Source of the DNA: Mesorhizobium sp. NZP2298
Lineage (GTDB): Bacteria > Pseudomonadota > Alphaproteobacteria > Rhizobiales > Rhizobiaceae
Direction of reading: 5' to 3'
NCBI RefSeq assembly: GCF_013170825.1
Contig: NZ_CP033365.1
Location: 1,116,001 to 1,180,000, forward strand
Length of the DNA stretch: 64,000 bases
Below the pieces are notes generated by a model that was given only the letters and a program-made list of their open reading frames with translations, did no database searches and had not been told where the DNA came from. A program made the position numbers and the translations under genes. Shown piece by piece: positions 56,291 to 64,000 of this stretch (position 1 is the first letter of the stretch; each line of letters opens with the position of its first letter).

Positions 56291-57052
56291 ATGATCCTCA
56301 AAGACCGCATCGCCGTGGTGACAGGCGCGGGTTCCGGCATCGGCCGCGCCGGCGCCATGATCATGGCCAGGGAAGGCGCGACGGTCGTCATCGCCGACAG
56401 GGACCAGGCCGGCGGCGAGGCGACAGCCTCGGATATCCGCGCGGCGGGCGGCAGTGCCGAGGCAATTGCCGCCGACGTTTCGGATGACGCGGATGTCGAG
56501 CAGCTCCTTGCCGGCACGCTCCAAAGGCATGGTCGCATCGACATCCTGCATAATCACGCCGGCATCCAGGTCGGCGGTACGCTGACCGAGGTCGGAACCG
56601 ACGGCATGGATGCCTCGTGGAGGGTCAATGTGCGGGCGCAATTCCTGGCGGCGAGGATCGTCATGCCGTCGATGATCGCGCAAGGCGGCGGCGTCATCCT
56701 CAACACTGCCTCGAATTCGGGTGTCTTCTACGACCGCGAGATGATCGCCTACGCTACGTCGAAACATGCGGTGGTGGCGATGACGCGGCAAATGTCGCTC
56801 GACTATGCCCGGCATAATGTGCGCGTCAACGCGCTCTGCCCGGGCTGGGTCGACACGCCGTTCAACGAGCCGTTCATCGCCCAGATGGGCGGACGCGAGG
56901 CGATCGAAACCTATGTCCGCACCAAGATCCCGATGGGCCGCTGGGCGAGTGCGGAAGAGATAGCGGAGGCGATCCTGTTCCTCGTCTCCGACCGGTCATC
57001 CTTCATGACCGGCCAGGCGCTGGTGATCGACGGCGGCGAGAGCATCGGCTGA
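56291..57052 (+). CDS. SDR family oxidoreductase
   Basis: This 253-residue classical SDR has TGAGSGIGRAGA for cofactor binding, NHAG in place of the usual NNAG, the catalytic Ser in NTASNSG, and YATSK for the Tyr-Lys pair. Its last 57 bases overlap the convergent LysR-type gene. It is the last gene of the pot-like operon and may act on the imported substrate or a product. Confidence 0.92.
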   Translation: MILKDRIAVVTGAGSGIGRAGAMIMAREGATVVIADRDQAGGEATASDIRAAGGSAEAIAADVSDDADVEQLLAGTLQRHGRIDILHNHAGIQVGGTLTEVGTDGMDASWRVNVRAQFLAARIVMPSMIAQGGGVILNTASNSGVFYDREMIAYATSKHAVVAMTRQMSLDYARHNVRVNALCPGWVDTPFNEPFIAQMGGREAIETYVRTKIPMGRWASAEEIAEAILFLVSDRSSFMTGQALVIDGGESIG

Positions 57053-57919
57053 TCGCAGTGTTTGCGCCGTTAGCCAGTCCGCGAAGGTCGTCATCGCCTG
57101 CGAGTTCTGCCGCCTGCGTCTTGCCGACAGCCAGTAGCGGCCGACATCGACCGTGCTGCCGAAGGGCTGTACCAGCTGGCCGCAACCAAACTCGCGGCTG
57201 AACATCGAGACCGGCAGCAGCGCCACGCCGGCGCCCTGGACGGCGGCGTTGGCCATGGTGACGGAGGAATCGAAGACGATGCCCTTGATCGGTGGGCAAT
57301 GGCGCCCCGCCGCCTCGAACCAGCGCAGCCACTCGTCCTCCCGGTAGGAGCAGAGCAGCGTTTCGCGGGCGAGATCGGAGGGGTCGCGCAGGCGCGCGGC
57401 TATGTCGGGCGCGCAAGCAGGCGAGAACGAGCCTGACATCAGCGGCGTGTTGTCCGTCCCTTGCCAGGAGCCGTCGCCGAAGCGGATGGCGAAGTCGAGG
57501 CCGTCGGCGGCGAGGTTGACCCGGTTGTTGTTGGTCGAGATGCGCAGTTCGATGTCCGGATAGGCCTGGTGGAACAGCGCTAATCGTGGGATCAGCCAGC
57601 CCGAGGCGAAGGTGCCGACGACGCCGACGGTGACGATGTCGTGGAAGCGGCCGCCCTCGAAACGGTCGAGCGTGATGCTAATCCTGTTGAAGGCGTCGCT
57701 CAGCACCGGCAGCAAGGCTTCGCCTTCATCGCTTAAGGTCAGCCCGTGCGGCAGCCGGCGGAAGAGCCGGACGCCAAGCACCTCTTCAAGGCCCTTGACC
57801 TGATGGCTGATGGCGGCCTGGGTGACGCGCAGTTCGAGGCCGGCGCCGGTGAAGCTGAGATGCCGTGCGGCGGCCTCGAAGGCGCGCAAGCCGTTCAGCG
57901 GAAGATGCGATCGCTTCAT
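56996..57919 (-). CDS. LysR-type regulator, AmpR-like
   Basis: This 307-residue regulator begins PLNGLRAFEAAARHLSFTGA, with VTQAAISHQVKGLEEVLG, closely following AmpR. It is divergent from the class A beta-lactamase gene by about 105 bases, the classic ampR-bla layout. AmpR senses muropeptides, so control by cell-wall fragments is inferred. Its 3' end overlaps the SDR gene by 57 bases. Confidence 0.9.
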   Translation of the reverse strand: MKRSHLPLNGLRAFEAAARHLSFTGAGLELRVTQAAISHQVKGLEEVLGVRLFRRLPHGLTLSDEGEALLPVLSDAFNRISITLDRFEGGRFHDIVTVGVVGTFASGWLIPRLALFHQAYPDIELRISTNNNRVNLAADGLDFAIRFGDGSWQGTDNTPLMSGSFSPACAPDIAARLRDPSDLARETLLCSYREDEWLRWFEAAGRHCPPIKGIVFDSSVTMANAAVQGAGVALLPVSMFSREFGCGQLVQPFGSTVDVGRYWLSARRRRQNSQAMTTFADWLTAQTLRSADALAAVDHQRLAGHEG

Positions 57920-57929
57920 CGGGTGCAGC

Positions 57930-57946
57930 CCTAATTTTTCTTATGG
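57930..57946. promoter_or_regulatory. Possible LysR/AmpR site in the bla gap
   Basis: CCTAATTTTTCTTATGG in the gap between the AmpR-like gene and the beta-lactamase contains a TAA-N6-TTA dyad. It resembles LysR-family sites only weakly. Confidence 0.3.
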
Positions 57947-58024
57947 CGGAGGCGACGTTTACTTGTTTGCGATGGCGTCGGATCCGGTCCAGTTCTGCGG
58001 CGCGGGGCAACAGAGAGTGTGGAC

Positions 58025-58918
58025 ATGACGAGCAGACGCAGTTTCATTGGTGGTCTCGCAGTGGTTTTGACGGCGCCCATCACGCTTGGCGCGGTGGCGA
58101 AGGCGGCAACAAGCCCGACAAAATTTGATGGGGTCTTGCCGAAAATAAGGCGGATCGAAGCGAAAAGCGGCGGCCGGCTTGGTGTGGCCTGCCGGATCGC
58201 AGGAACGGCGGTTCAGTTCGGTTATCGCGAGAACGAGCTGTTTCCGATGTGCAGCACCTTCAAGACGCTGGCCGCGGCGCTCATCCTGCATCGCGTCGAC
58301 GGCGGCGTCGAGCAGCTCGACCGCAGCATAGAGGTGCCGCATGACGCCGTTGTCGCGAACTCGCCAACGACCAAGAACCATGCCGGCGGCGCAATGACGG
58401 TGGCGCAGCTTTGCGAGGCCGCGGTGACGGTCAGTGACAATGGCGCGGCCAATCTGCTGCTGGCCTCCTTTGGCGGACCGCCGCAACTGACCGCTTATCT
58501 GCGCTCGATCGGCGACACGGTGACCAGGCTCGACCGGATCGAGCCGGAGCTGAACGAATCCGTGCCGGGCGACCCCCGCGATACGACCTCGCCGCTAGCC
58601 ATGATCGAGGATTACGAGCGCCTCGCTCTCGGCGACAGCCTGTCGCAAAAGAGCCGGGTGCAGCTTGTCGACTGGCTGGCGGCCAACAAGACCGGCGACG
58701 ACCGCATCAGGGCAGGACTGCCGAAAGGCTGGAAATGCGGCGACAAGACTGGCACCGGCGAGCATGGCAGCACCAATGACGCGGCGGTCATCTGGCCGAT
58801 GTCAGGCAATCCGGTTCTGATGTCGGTCTACCTGACCGGCACCAAGCAGAGTCTGGCCAAGCGCAATGCGACGATTGCCTCGGTCTCGCGCGCCTTGGTG
58901 GAAGCAATCGAGGCATGA
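58025..58918 (+). CDS. Class A beta-lactamase with Tat signal
   Basis: This 297-residue serine beta-lactamase hydrolyses beta-lactams in the periplasm. The twin-arginine motif SRRSFIGG starts a signal peptide of about 30 residues. Catalytic motifs are all present: STFK (nucleophile and general base Lys), SDN, EPELN in the omega loop with the general-base Glu, and KTG. An AmpR-like gene lies divergently. The subtype cannot be set from sequence reading. Confidence 0.95.
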   Translation: MTSRRSFIGGLAVVLTAPITLGAVAKAATSPTKFDGVLPKIRRIEAKSGGRLGVACRIAGTAVQFGYRENELFPMCSTFKTLAAALILHRVDGGVEQLDRSIEVPHDAVVANSPTTKNHAGGAMTVAQLCEAAVTVSDNGAANLLLASFGGPPQLTAYLRSIGDTVTRLDRIEPELNESVPGDPRDTTSPLAMIEDYERLALGDSLSQKSRVQLVDWLAANKTGDDRIRAGLPKGWKCGDKTGTGEHGSTNDAAVIWPMSGNPVLMSVYLTGTKQSLAKRNATIASVSRALVEAIEA

Positions 58919-58955
58919 GCCGTCGGAGCAGCGCGGCTGTGCCGTGCTGCATTTC

Positions 58956-60464
58956 TCACACATGCTTGCGGCCGCCTGTCTCGCGGAACCAGCTGTCCGG
59001 GTAGGGATACCACCAGCCCTGGATTTCGGGCTTGTGATCGATGATGACCATCTTGGAACGGCGGAAGGCATCGAGCCCCTGGCGTCCAAGCTCGCGGCCA
59101 AGGCCTGATGCCTTCCAGCCACCGAAGGGCAAGGCGTCATTGTCGATCAGCGGGTTGTTGACCCAGACCATGCCGGCTTCGAGCCGCTCGGCCGCCTCAT
59201 GCGCCTCGGCGAGGTCTGTCGTGAACACCGAGGCGCCGAGCCCGAACGGGCTGTCATTGGCAAGCCGGATCGCCTCGTCGAAATCCTTCACCCGGCAGAT
59301 GGCGGCGACCGGCCCGAAACATTCCTCGCGCACGATCGCCATGTCAGGGGTGACGCCGGTCAGGATCGTCGGTTCGTAGAACCAGCCCGTGTTGTGCGCT
59401 GGCGGGATGCGCCCGCCGGTGACGGCCTTCGCTCCGTGTGCAATGGCGTCATCGACCAACCGCATCACCTTGGCCCGCGCACTCTCGCTGACCAGCGGCC
59501 CGATCTCGGTCTTGTCCATGCCGTTACCGATGCGCAGCGCGCGTGTCCTCTCGGCGAACAATTCGACAAAGCGGTCGTGCACGGCGTCGACGACGAAGAA
59601 ACGCTCGGCCGAGGTGCAGACCTGGCCGGTGAGGTGGAAGGCGGCGGTGACACTGCCGGCGGCCGCGACCTCGAGCGGGGCATGTTCGCTGATGATCAGC
59701 GGATCGCTGCCGCCCGCCTCGATGACGCAAGGTTTCATGCGCTCGGCGCAGGCCACCGCGACCGCCTTGCCGGCGGCGACCGAGCCGGTGAAGGCAACCG
59801 CATGGGTGCGGTCCGAAGTGATCAGTGCCTGCGCGGTGACCGCGCCGCCCGGCAGGCAGGAGACAAGGCCTTCCGGCAGCGAGCGGAACACGGCCATATA
59901 GTCCAGCGTCGACAGCGTCGTCGCCTCGGCCGGCTTGATGATGCAGGCATTCCCCGCGGCAAGCGAGGCGGCCACCGTCCAGCACATCAGCAGGATCGGA
60001 AAATTGTAGGGCATGATGTGGACGGAGACGCCATAGGGCTCGTAGCGCGCATATTGGAAGGAGCCGGCCTGCGTCGTGCCGGCGACCTTGCCGGCGTCGT
60101 CGCGCGCCATCTCGGCATAGTAGCGGAAGATCGGCGCGCAATTGGCGATCTCGCCGATGGCTTCGGGATAGGGCTTGCCCATCTCTCGCACCATCAGTTC
60201 GGCGCAGCGGGTGAAATCCGCCGCCTCGATGGCATTGGCGACGGCATGCAGATGCCTGGCTCGGCTCTTGGCGTCGAGTTTTTTCCAGCTAACCTGCGCC
60301 GTGGTTGCGGCAGTGAGCACGGCGTCGATTTCGTCGTCGCTGGCCGCGGTGATGGCGCCAACCGTTTCAAGCGTGGCCGGGTCGATCACCGGTTTGCTTG
60401 CGCCAGCCATCGGCCGGTAGCCCGGATTGACGAAGAAAGTCGGCTGGTCAGGGGAGAAATGCAT
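58956..60464 (-). CDS. Aldehyde dehydrogenase family protein
   Basis: This 502-residue NAD(P)-dependent ALDH has PYNFPILLMCWTVAASLAAGN, the general-base region VIEAGGSDP and the catalytic Cys in TGQVCTSAERFFV. PFGGWKASGLGREL and NPLIDNDALPFGG mark the C-terminal region. The aldehyde is unknown; the operon with a polyamine-type transporter suggests an aminoaldehyde. RBS GGAGAAGGA lies in a small palindrome at 60475-60488. Confidence 0.93.
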   Translation of the reverse strand: MHFSPDQPTFFVNPGYRPMAGASKPVIDPATLETVGAITAASDDEIDAVLTAATTAQVSWKKLDAKSRARHLHAVANAIEAADFTRCAELMVREMGKPYPEAIGEIANCAPIFRYYAEMARDDAGKVAGTTQAGSFQYARYEPYGVSVHIMPYNFPILLMCWTVAASLAAGNACIIKPAEATTLSTLDYMAVFRSLPEGLVSCLPGGAVTAQALITSDRTHAVAFTGSVAAGKAVAVACAERMKPCVIEAGGSDPLIISEHAPLEVAAAGSVTAAFHLTGQVCTSAERFFVVDAVHDRFVELFAERTRALRIGNGMDKTEIGPLVSESARAKVMRLVDDAIAHGAKAVTGGRIPPAHNTGWFYEPTILTGVTPDMAIVREECFGPVAAICRVKDFDEAIRLANDSPFGLGASVFTTDLAEAHEAAERLEAGMVWVNNPLIDNDALPFGGWKASGLGRELGRQGLDAFRRSKMVIIDHKPEIQGWWYPYPDSWFRETGGRKHV

Positions 60465-60474
60465 TCTTATCCTT

Positions 60475-60488
60475 CTCCACGCGTGGAG
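60475..60488. repeat. 14-base perfect palindrome before the ALDH start
   Basis: CTCCACGCGTGGAG lies between the first cupin and the aldehyde dehydrogenase and includes part of the ribosome-binding site of the latter on the minus strand. It could mask the site or be a protein-binding dyad. Confidence 0.5.
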
Positions 60489-60517
60489 CCTTTTTTGAGG
60501 ATTCGCCCTGCCGAGGC

Positions 60518-60862
60518 TCAGCGGATCATGTAGACCTTCTTGATGGTCTCATGGACGGTGCAGACGCCCTTCCAGTCCTGCGGAAAGAAGGCCGCCGTGT
60601 CCGGCTCGATCTCGATCACCTCGCCGGATTCATGCACGTAGGTGCAGCGGCCTTCGAGGAAGTGGCAGAACTCGTCGCGGGTAACGTGGCAGTGCCATTT
60701 GCCAGGGGTGCAGACCCACAGGCCGCACTCGGAGCGGCCCTCGGGCCCTTTGTGCAGCAATTTACCCGAGGTGTGGGATTGCCCCTCGATCATGGTCGGG
60801 ATGATGCCCCAGTCGACGAGGTCGGCGATGGCCAAGGGGGATTGCATGATGGGTGTGGTCAT
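60518..60862 (-). CDS. Cupin domain protein 1 of 3 (DUF861-like)
   Basis: This 114-residue small cupin opens with ADLVDWGIIPTM and shows CGLWVCTPGKWHCHVTRDEF, then CHFLEGRCTYVHESGE. It keeps HxH (WHCH), unlike the other two paralogues. DUF861 cupins include (S)-ureidoglycine aminohydrolase, but the substrate here is open. It is the gene next to the ALDH in the operon. Confidence 0.9.
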   Translation of the reverse strand: MTTPIMQSPLAIADLVDWGIIPTMIEGQSHTSGKLLHKGPEGRSECGLWVCTPGKWHCHVTRDEFCHFLEGRCTYVHESGEVIEIEPDTAAFFPQDWKGVCTVHETIKKVYMIR

Positions 60863-60883
60863 ATCGATTTCCTTGAAATGGGC

Positions 60884-61225
60884 TCACCGGCACATGAAGG
60901 CCTTGGTCAGCGTTTGCGTGATGATGGAGATGCCGGTCCAGCCGGCGGGGAAGAACACGAGCGTGCCGGCCTCGACCGGAATTTGCTCCCCATTCTCATG
61001 GACATAGCTGCCGTGACCCGACAGGAAGTGGCAGAACTCGTCGGCGGCGAAGGTGACCTTGCGGGTGCCCGGCGTGCATGACCACAGGCCGCATTCGCTC
61101 GATCCGTCCGGGTTCCGCGACAGGATCTTGCCGGAGGCGCGCGGCGCGCCGGCAAGCGTATTGCTGCCCGCGCCCCAGTCGTCCAGTTCCACGGTTGAGG
61201 CCTTTGGCCAGTGCGGTGTCGGCAT
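60884..61225 (-). CDS. Cupin domain protein 2 of 3 (DUF861-like)
   Basis: The 113-residue paralogue reads CGLWSCTPGTRKVTFAADEF and CHFLSGHGSYVHENGEQ. The HxH residues of paralogue 1 are replaced (RKV), so metal binding may differ. Start 61225 (MPTPHWPKASTV) is chosen. It is separated from cupin 1 by 21 bases and from cupin 3 by 13. Confidence 0.9.
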   Translation of the reverse strand: MPTPHWPKASTVELDDWGAGSNTLAGAPRASGKILSRNPDGSSECGLWSCTPGTRKVTFAADEFCHFLSGHGSYVHENGEQIPVEAGTLVFFPAGWTGISIITQTLTKAFMCR

Positions 61226-61238
61226 GTCAGCTCCTCGG

Positions 61239-61589
61239 TCAGGCCAGCATGTAGACGTTGCGCATGGTCTCATGCACGGTGCATTCGCCTGTCCAGCCGG
61301 CGGGAAACATGACCACGGTCCCGGTCGACACTTCTATCACTTCACCGACATCCGATCGGTAGGTCGCGCGGCCGGCGACGAAATGGCACAATTCATCGCG
61401 CGGGATCGAGAGCCGCCAACGGCCCGGCGTGCACACCCAGATGCCGGATTCCGGCTGGTTGTTCGGACCCTTGTGCACCAGCCTGCCGGTGGAATGCGAG
61501 GCGCCTTCCAGTGCATCGGGCTGGGTGCCCCAGTCGACGAGGTCGGTGCGGGTGGAGGCGTGGTGGAGGTGTGGGGCGGAAGAGGTCAC
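61239..61589 (-). CDS. Cupin domain protein 3 of 3 (DUF861-like)
   Basis: This 116-residue paralogue has RTDLVDWGTQPDALEGASHS and SGIWVCTPGRWRLSIPRDEL, CHFVAGRATY. The GTG start at 61589 overlaps the glycosyltransferase stop (GTGA). The closest match in layout is cupin 1 (VDWG, CTPGxW, TVHET), so an ancestral duplication is likely. Confidence 0.9.
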   Translation of the reverse strand: MTSSAPHLHHASTRTDLVDWGTQPDALEGASHSTGRLVHKGPNNQPESGIWVCTPGRWRLSIPRDELCHFVAGRATYRSDVGEVIEVSTGTVVMFPAGWTGECTVHETMRNVYMLA

Positions 61590-62860
61590 AGCAGCGCCTC
61601 CAGCAACCCAGCCGCCTTTTCCGGCCCGTTCTGCGCGTGCATCTGTGCCGACGTCTTCGCCAGCCTCGCCTTCATCCTGGGATCGGTCAGGCAGGTCTCG
61701 ATCTTCGCGATCAGCTCGGCATCGCTCCAGTCGTAGCGCGGCATGCCGAAGCCGTGGCCGGTTTCCTCGACCCGGGTGGCGTTGTCGTGGCCGTCCCAGA
61801 CATAGGGCATGATGATTGCCGGCTTGCCGAAATAGAGGCATTCGGTGAACGAGTTGTTGCCGCCGTGATGGATGACGGCGTCAACCTGCGGGATGACCGA
61901 AGGCTGCGGGAACCAGCTCTCGACGATGACGTTGCCGGGAACGTCTGTGTACTGGTCCTTGTAGCCGCCGACATTGACCAGCGCGCGGTAGCGCGTCTTG
62001 CCTAGCGTTGCGATGATGCGCTTCAGCAAATCGACATCGCCGGCCCCGAGGCTGCCGAAAGAGACATAGAGCAGCGGGCCATCATTGTTCTTCGCGAAGG
62101 TGGGTACCGCATAGGGCTTCTCTTGCCGCACGCAGCCTTCGAGATACTGGAATTGCGCCGGGTCGAGCGGATGGCGGCGCTTGAATTTCGCGGCCTCGGG
62201 ATAGAGCAGCAGGTTCAGATAGGGCGACGCCTCGAAGAACTGGCCGACCGGATAGGTCGCTTCGTTGTTGGCTGTGAGAAAGGCATTGAAGTCGTCATGG
62301 ATCGGCTTGATCACCGCGTTGAAGTGATCGCGGTAGCGCTGGTGCCCGGCGTGGTCATTCTCACCGCAGCCGGAGAGATGCGGCGGGATGTCCTCGTCCT
62401 CGATCTCGTTTTCCGAGCAGGAGATGACGCGTACCCATGGTTTGCCGAACTGCTTTATCGCCGGGAACAGGATGACGTTGTCGACGCAGATCACGTCGGG
62501 CTTGATGGCGGCAAGCACGCCCGGTAGATCCTTCTGGGCCCATTTGGCGCTGTCGACGATCGCGGTCCAGCAATCCTTCACATAGTTGTCGACCTGGTCG
62601 TAGGGCGACTTGCGGAAGTTCGGGATGTGGCCGTTGATGAAATCCTCCCAGAACTTGGCCATCTGCTCGGGCGGCATCGGTTCGGAGAGGTTCACCGGAT
62701 GCGCCTCGAAACCGTAGCCCCTGTAGACCTCGACAAAGCCGGGGTCCGACAGGAACACAGCCTTGTGGCCGCGCGCCTCGACGGCTTGCGCGATGCCGAC
62801 GGAATTGAGCGCCGGGCCGTAGGCGGCTTCGGGAAAAAACGCGATCGTCTTCTGCGCCAT
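61586..62860 (-). CDS. GT1-type (MGT-like) glycosyltransferase
   Basis: This 424-residue glycosyltransferase of the UDP-glucuronosyl/macrolide type has GPLLYVSFGSLGAGD and the C-terminal donor site HHGGNNSFTECLYFGKPAI, with PYVWDGHDNATRVEETGHG. It would glycosylate a small acceptor in the cytoplasm. It lies between an ABC ATPase upstream and three cupins downstream, unusual company. Start 62860 is 13 bases after the ATPase stop. Confidence 0.92.
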   Translation of the reverse strand: MAQKTIAFFPEAAYGPALNSVGIAQAVEARGHKAVFLSDPGFVEVYRGYGFEAHPVNLSEPMPPEQMAKFWEDFINGHIPNFRKSPYDQVDNYVKDCWTAIVDSAKWAQKDLPGVLAAIKPDVICVDNVILFPAIKQFGKPWVRVISCSENEIEDEDIPPHLSGCGENDHAGHQRYRDHFNAVIKPIHDDFNAFLTANNEATYPVGQFFEASPYLNLLLYPEAAKFKRRHPLDPAQFQYLEGCVRQEKPYAVPTFAKNNDGPLLYVSFGSLGAGDVDLLKRIIATLGKTRYRALVNVGGYKDQYTDVPGNVIVESWFPQPSVIPQVDAVIHHGGNNSFTECLYFGKPAIIMPYVWDGHDNATRVEETGHGFGMPRYDWSDAELIAKIETCLTDPRMKARLAKTSAQMHAQNGPEKAAGLLEALL

Positions 62861-62872
62861 CAGGCTTCTCCT

Positions 62873-63946
62873 CTATTCCTCAAAAATTCTGACGTCGGCG
62901 GCGTCCCAGCCGAGTTCGAGCTGGTCGCCTGATGCGACAGGCCTGCGGTCGGCGGCATCCGCGGTGACGCGCACCATGAACGGCTTTGGCGACAAAGGCG
63001 TGCGGACATGCAGCTGCAGGTCGAGTCCGTGATAGGCCAGCGCCTCGACCGTGCCGGTCGTGCGGTTGGCGGTCTCGGCTGACGGGAACAATCGGATGCG
63101 TTCGGGCCGCACCGAGGCAACCGCCGATGCGCCAGGTGAAAGTGTGGCGGGGACCTTGCCCGTGATGCGCGCGCCGTTTGCAGCGACCACGCCATCGGCG
63201 GCGGCCTTGCCGGGCACGAAATTCATCACGCCGATGAAGTCGGCGACGAAGCGGTCCGCGGGATGTTCATAGATCGCGTGCGGCGTGTCGCATTGCAGCA
63301 GCCTGCCGTCTTTCAGCACCGCCATGCGGTCGGCCATGACAAGCGATTCTTCCTGGTCGTGGGTGACGATGACGAAGGTGATGCCGACCTCGTGCTGCAG
63401 GCGCTTCAGCTCCAGCTGCATGGCACCGCGCAGTTTCTTGTCGAGCGCGCCGAGCGGCTCGTCGAGCAGCAGCAGCCGGGGGCACTTGACCAGGGCACGG
63501 GCGAGCGCGACGCGCTGCTTCTGGCCGCCGGACAATTGCTCAGGCTTGCGGTCGGCGAACGGGACGAGTTCGGTGGTCGCCAGGATGGCGTCGACGCGTG
63601 AGCGGATTTCTTTAGCCGGCAAACGCTCCATCTCCAGCCCGTAGGAGACATTGGCGCGCACGCTCATATGTGGGAACAGCGCGTAGGACTGGAACATCAG
63701 ATTGACCGGCCGCTTGTTGGGCGGCGTCCTGGCGATGTCCTTGCCGTCGAGCAGGATGCGTCCGTCGGTCGGCGTCTCGAAGCCGGCCAGCATGCGCAGA
63801 AGCGTGGTCTTGCCGCAGCCGGAGGGCCCAAGCAGCGCGAAGAACTCGTTCTCCCGGATATCGAGCGAGATGCCGTCGACGGCGGTGACGCGGCCGAATT
63901 TCTTCGACACATGGTCGATGGCCAGCAGCGTGCGCGGTTCGCTCAT
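62873..63946 (-). CDS. Polyamine-type ABC transporter ATP-binding protein, PotA-like
   Basis: This 357-residue full-length ATPase has Walker A GPSGCGKTT, Q-loop FQSYALFPHM, signature LSGGQKQRVALARAL, Walker B LLLLDEPLGALD and a TOBE-type C-terminus. It is intact, unlike the remnant at 53410. The start overlaps the upstream permease stop (ATGA). It powers the transporter whose permease enters the window from the right. Confidence 0.95.
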   Translation of the reverse strand: MSEPRTLLAIDHVSKKFGRVTAVDGISLDIRENEFFALLGPSGCGKTTLLRMLAGFETPTDGRILLDGKDIARTPPNKRPVNLMFQSYALFPHMSVRANVSYGLEMERLPAKEIRSRVDAILATTELVPFADRKPEQLSGGQKQRVALARALVKCPRLLLLDEPLGALDKKLRGAMQLELKRLQHEVGITFVIVTHDQEESLVMADRMAVLKDGRLLQCDTPHAIYEHPADRFVADFIGVMNFVPGKAAADGVVAANGARITGKVPATLSPGASAVASVRPERIRLFPSAETANRTTGTVEALAYHGLDLQLHVRTPLSPKPFMVRVTADAADRRPVASGDQLELGWDAADVRIFEE

Positions 63947-64000
63947 TGGCCGATAATCCCTCGATTGAGCCGCTGCGACAGGGTCAACGCGGTGATGGAG
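63943..64000 (-). CDS. ABC transporter permease, C-terminal end only
   Basis: The last 19 codons of an upstream gene, ending SLTLSQRLNR-like (read as SITALTLSQRLNRGIIGQ), finish in a TGA that overlaps the ATPase ATG. A short hydrophilic tail of this kind fits a PotB/PotC-type permease, but only position supports the call. Confidence 0.55.
   Translation of the reverse strand, partial: SITALTLSQRLNRGIIGQ

Overview
The window is high-GC, gene-dense chromosomal DNA from an alphaproteobacterium of the order Hyphomicrobiales, most likely Mesorhizobium or a close relative. This is judged from gene order and family types: ftsK-lolA-xthA, hemC-hemD-Mic60/COG4223-hemY beside tsaD-gpsA, a CenR/OtpR-type regulator next to a lone cNMP-binding protein, a Ros/MucR regulator, and many ABC transporters. 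No database search was possible, so the genus is an inference. I found no rRNA, tRNA, CRISPR array, insertion sequence or prophage.

Left part (1-23 kb): the end of a succinate dehydrogenase operon (sdhA - DUF3052-like gene - sdhB); a MocR-type regulator with a 2-base frameshift; small conserved genes (DUF983, YceH, OsmC, YCII, GFA); a UbiH-type hydroxylase divergent from tesB; the nitrogen-control pair glnK-amtB with sigma-54/NtrC-like promoter elements; ftsK-lolA-xthA with a perfect CtrA-type box upstream of ftsK; and a signalling pair (CenR-like regulator and cNMP-binding protein). Two copies of a large imperfectly palindromic intergenic repeat follow the stop codons at 7597 and 16827.

Middle part (22-43 kb): a leftward group (methyltransferase, EVE, YciI, gpsA, tsaD) diverges from the rightward heme group hemC-hemD-Mic60-hemY, followed by TerB-like and glutamine amidotransferase genes. 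Next come a GT8 glycosyltransferase, an MFS transporter, an aminotransferase and MucR. A leftward module then joins a GH15 glucoamylase, 6-phosphogluconate dehydrogenase, glucose-6-phosphate dehydrogenase and a polyphosphate-type glucokinase, an apparent route from alpha-glucan to the pentose-phosphate pathway.

Right part (43-64 kb): accessory metabolism. There is a ribose-type ABC importer, a TetR/DHA2 efflux pair, a bifunctional beta-oxidation enzyme, and a LuxR-type regulator facing a polyamine-type ABC operon. The first gene of that operon is an in-frame chimera: the N-terminus of the ATPase (with Walker A) is joined to a binding protein that has lost its signal peptide. Two permeases and an SDR follow. 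An AmpR-like LysR gene diverges from a class A beta-lactamase with a twin-arginine signal. The window ends in a leftward, tightly packed operon (partial permease, intact ATPase, GT1/MGT glycosyltransferase, three tandem cupins, aldehyde dehydrogenase). I consider this the best candidate for an undescribed pathway.
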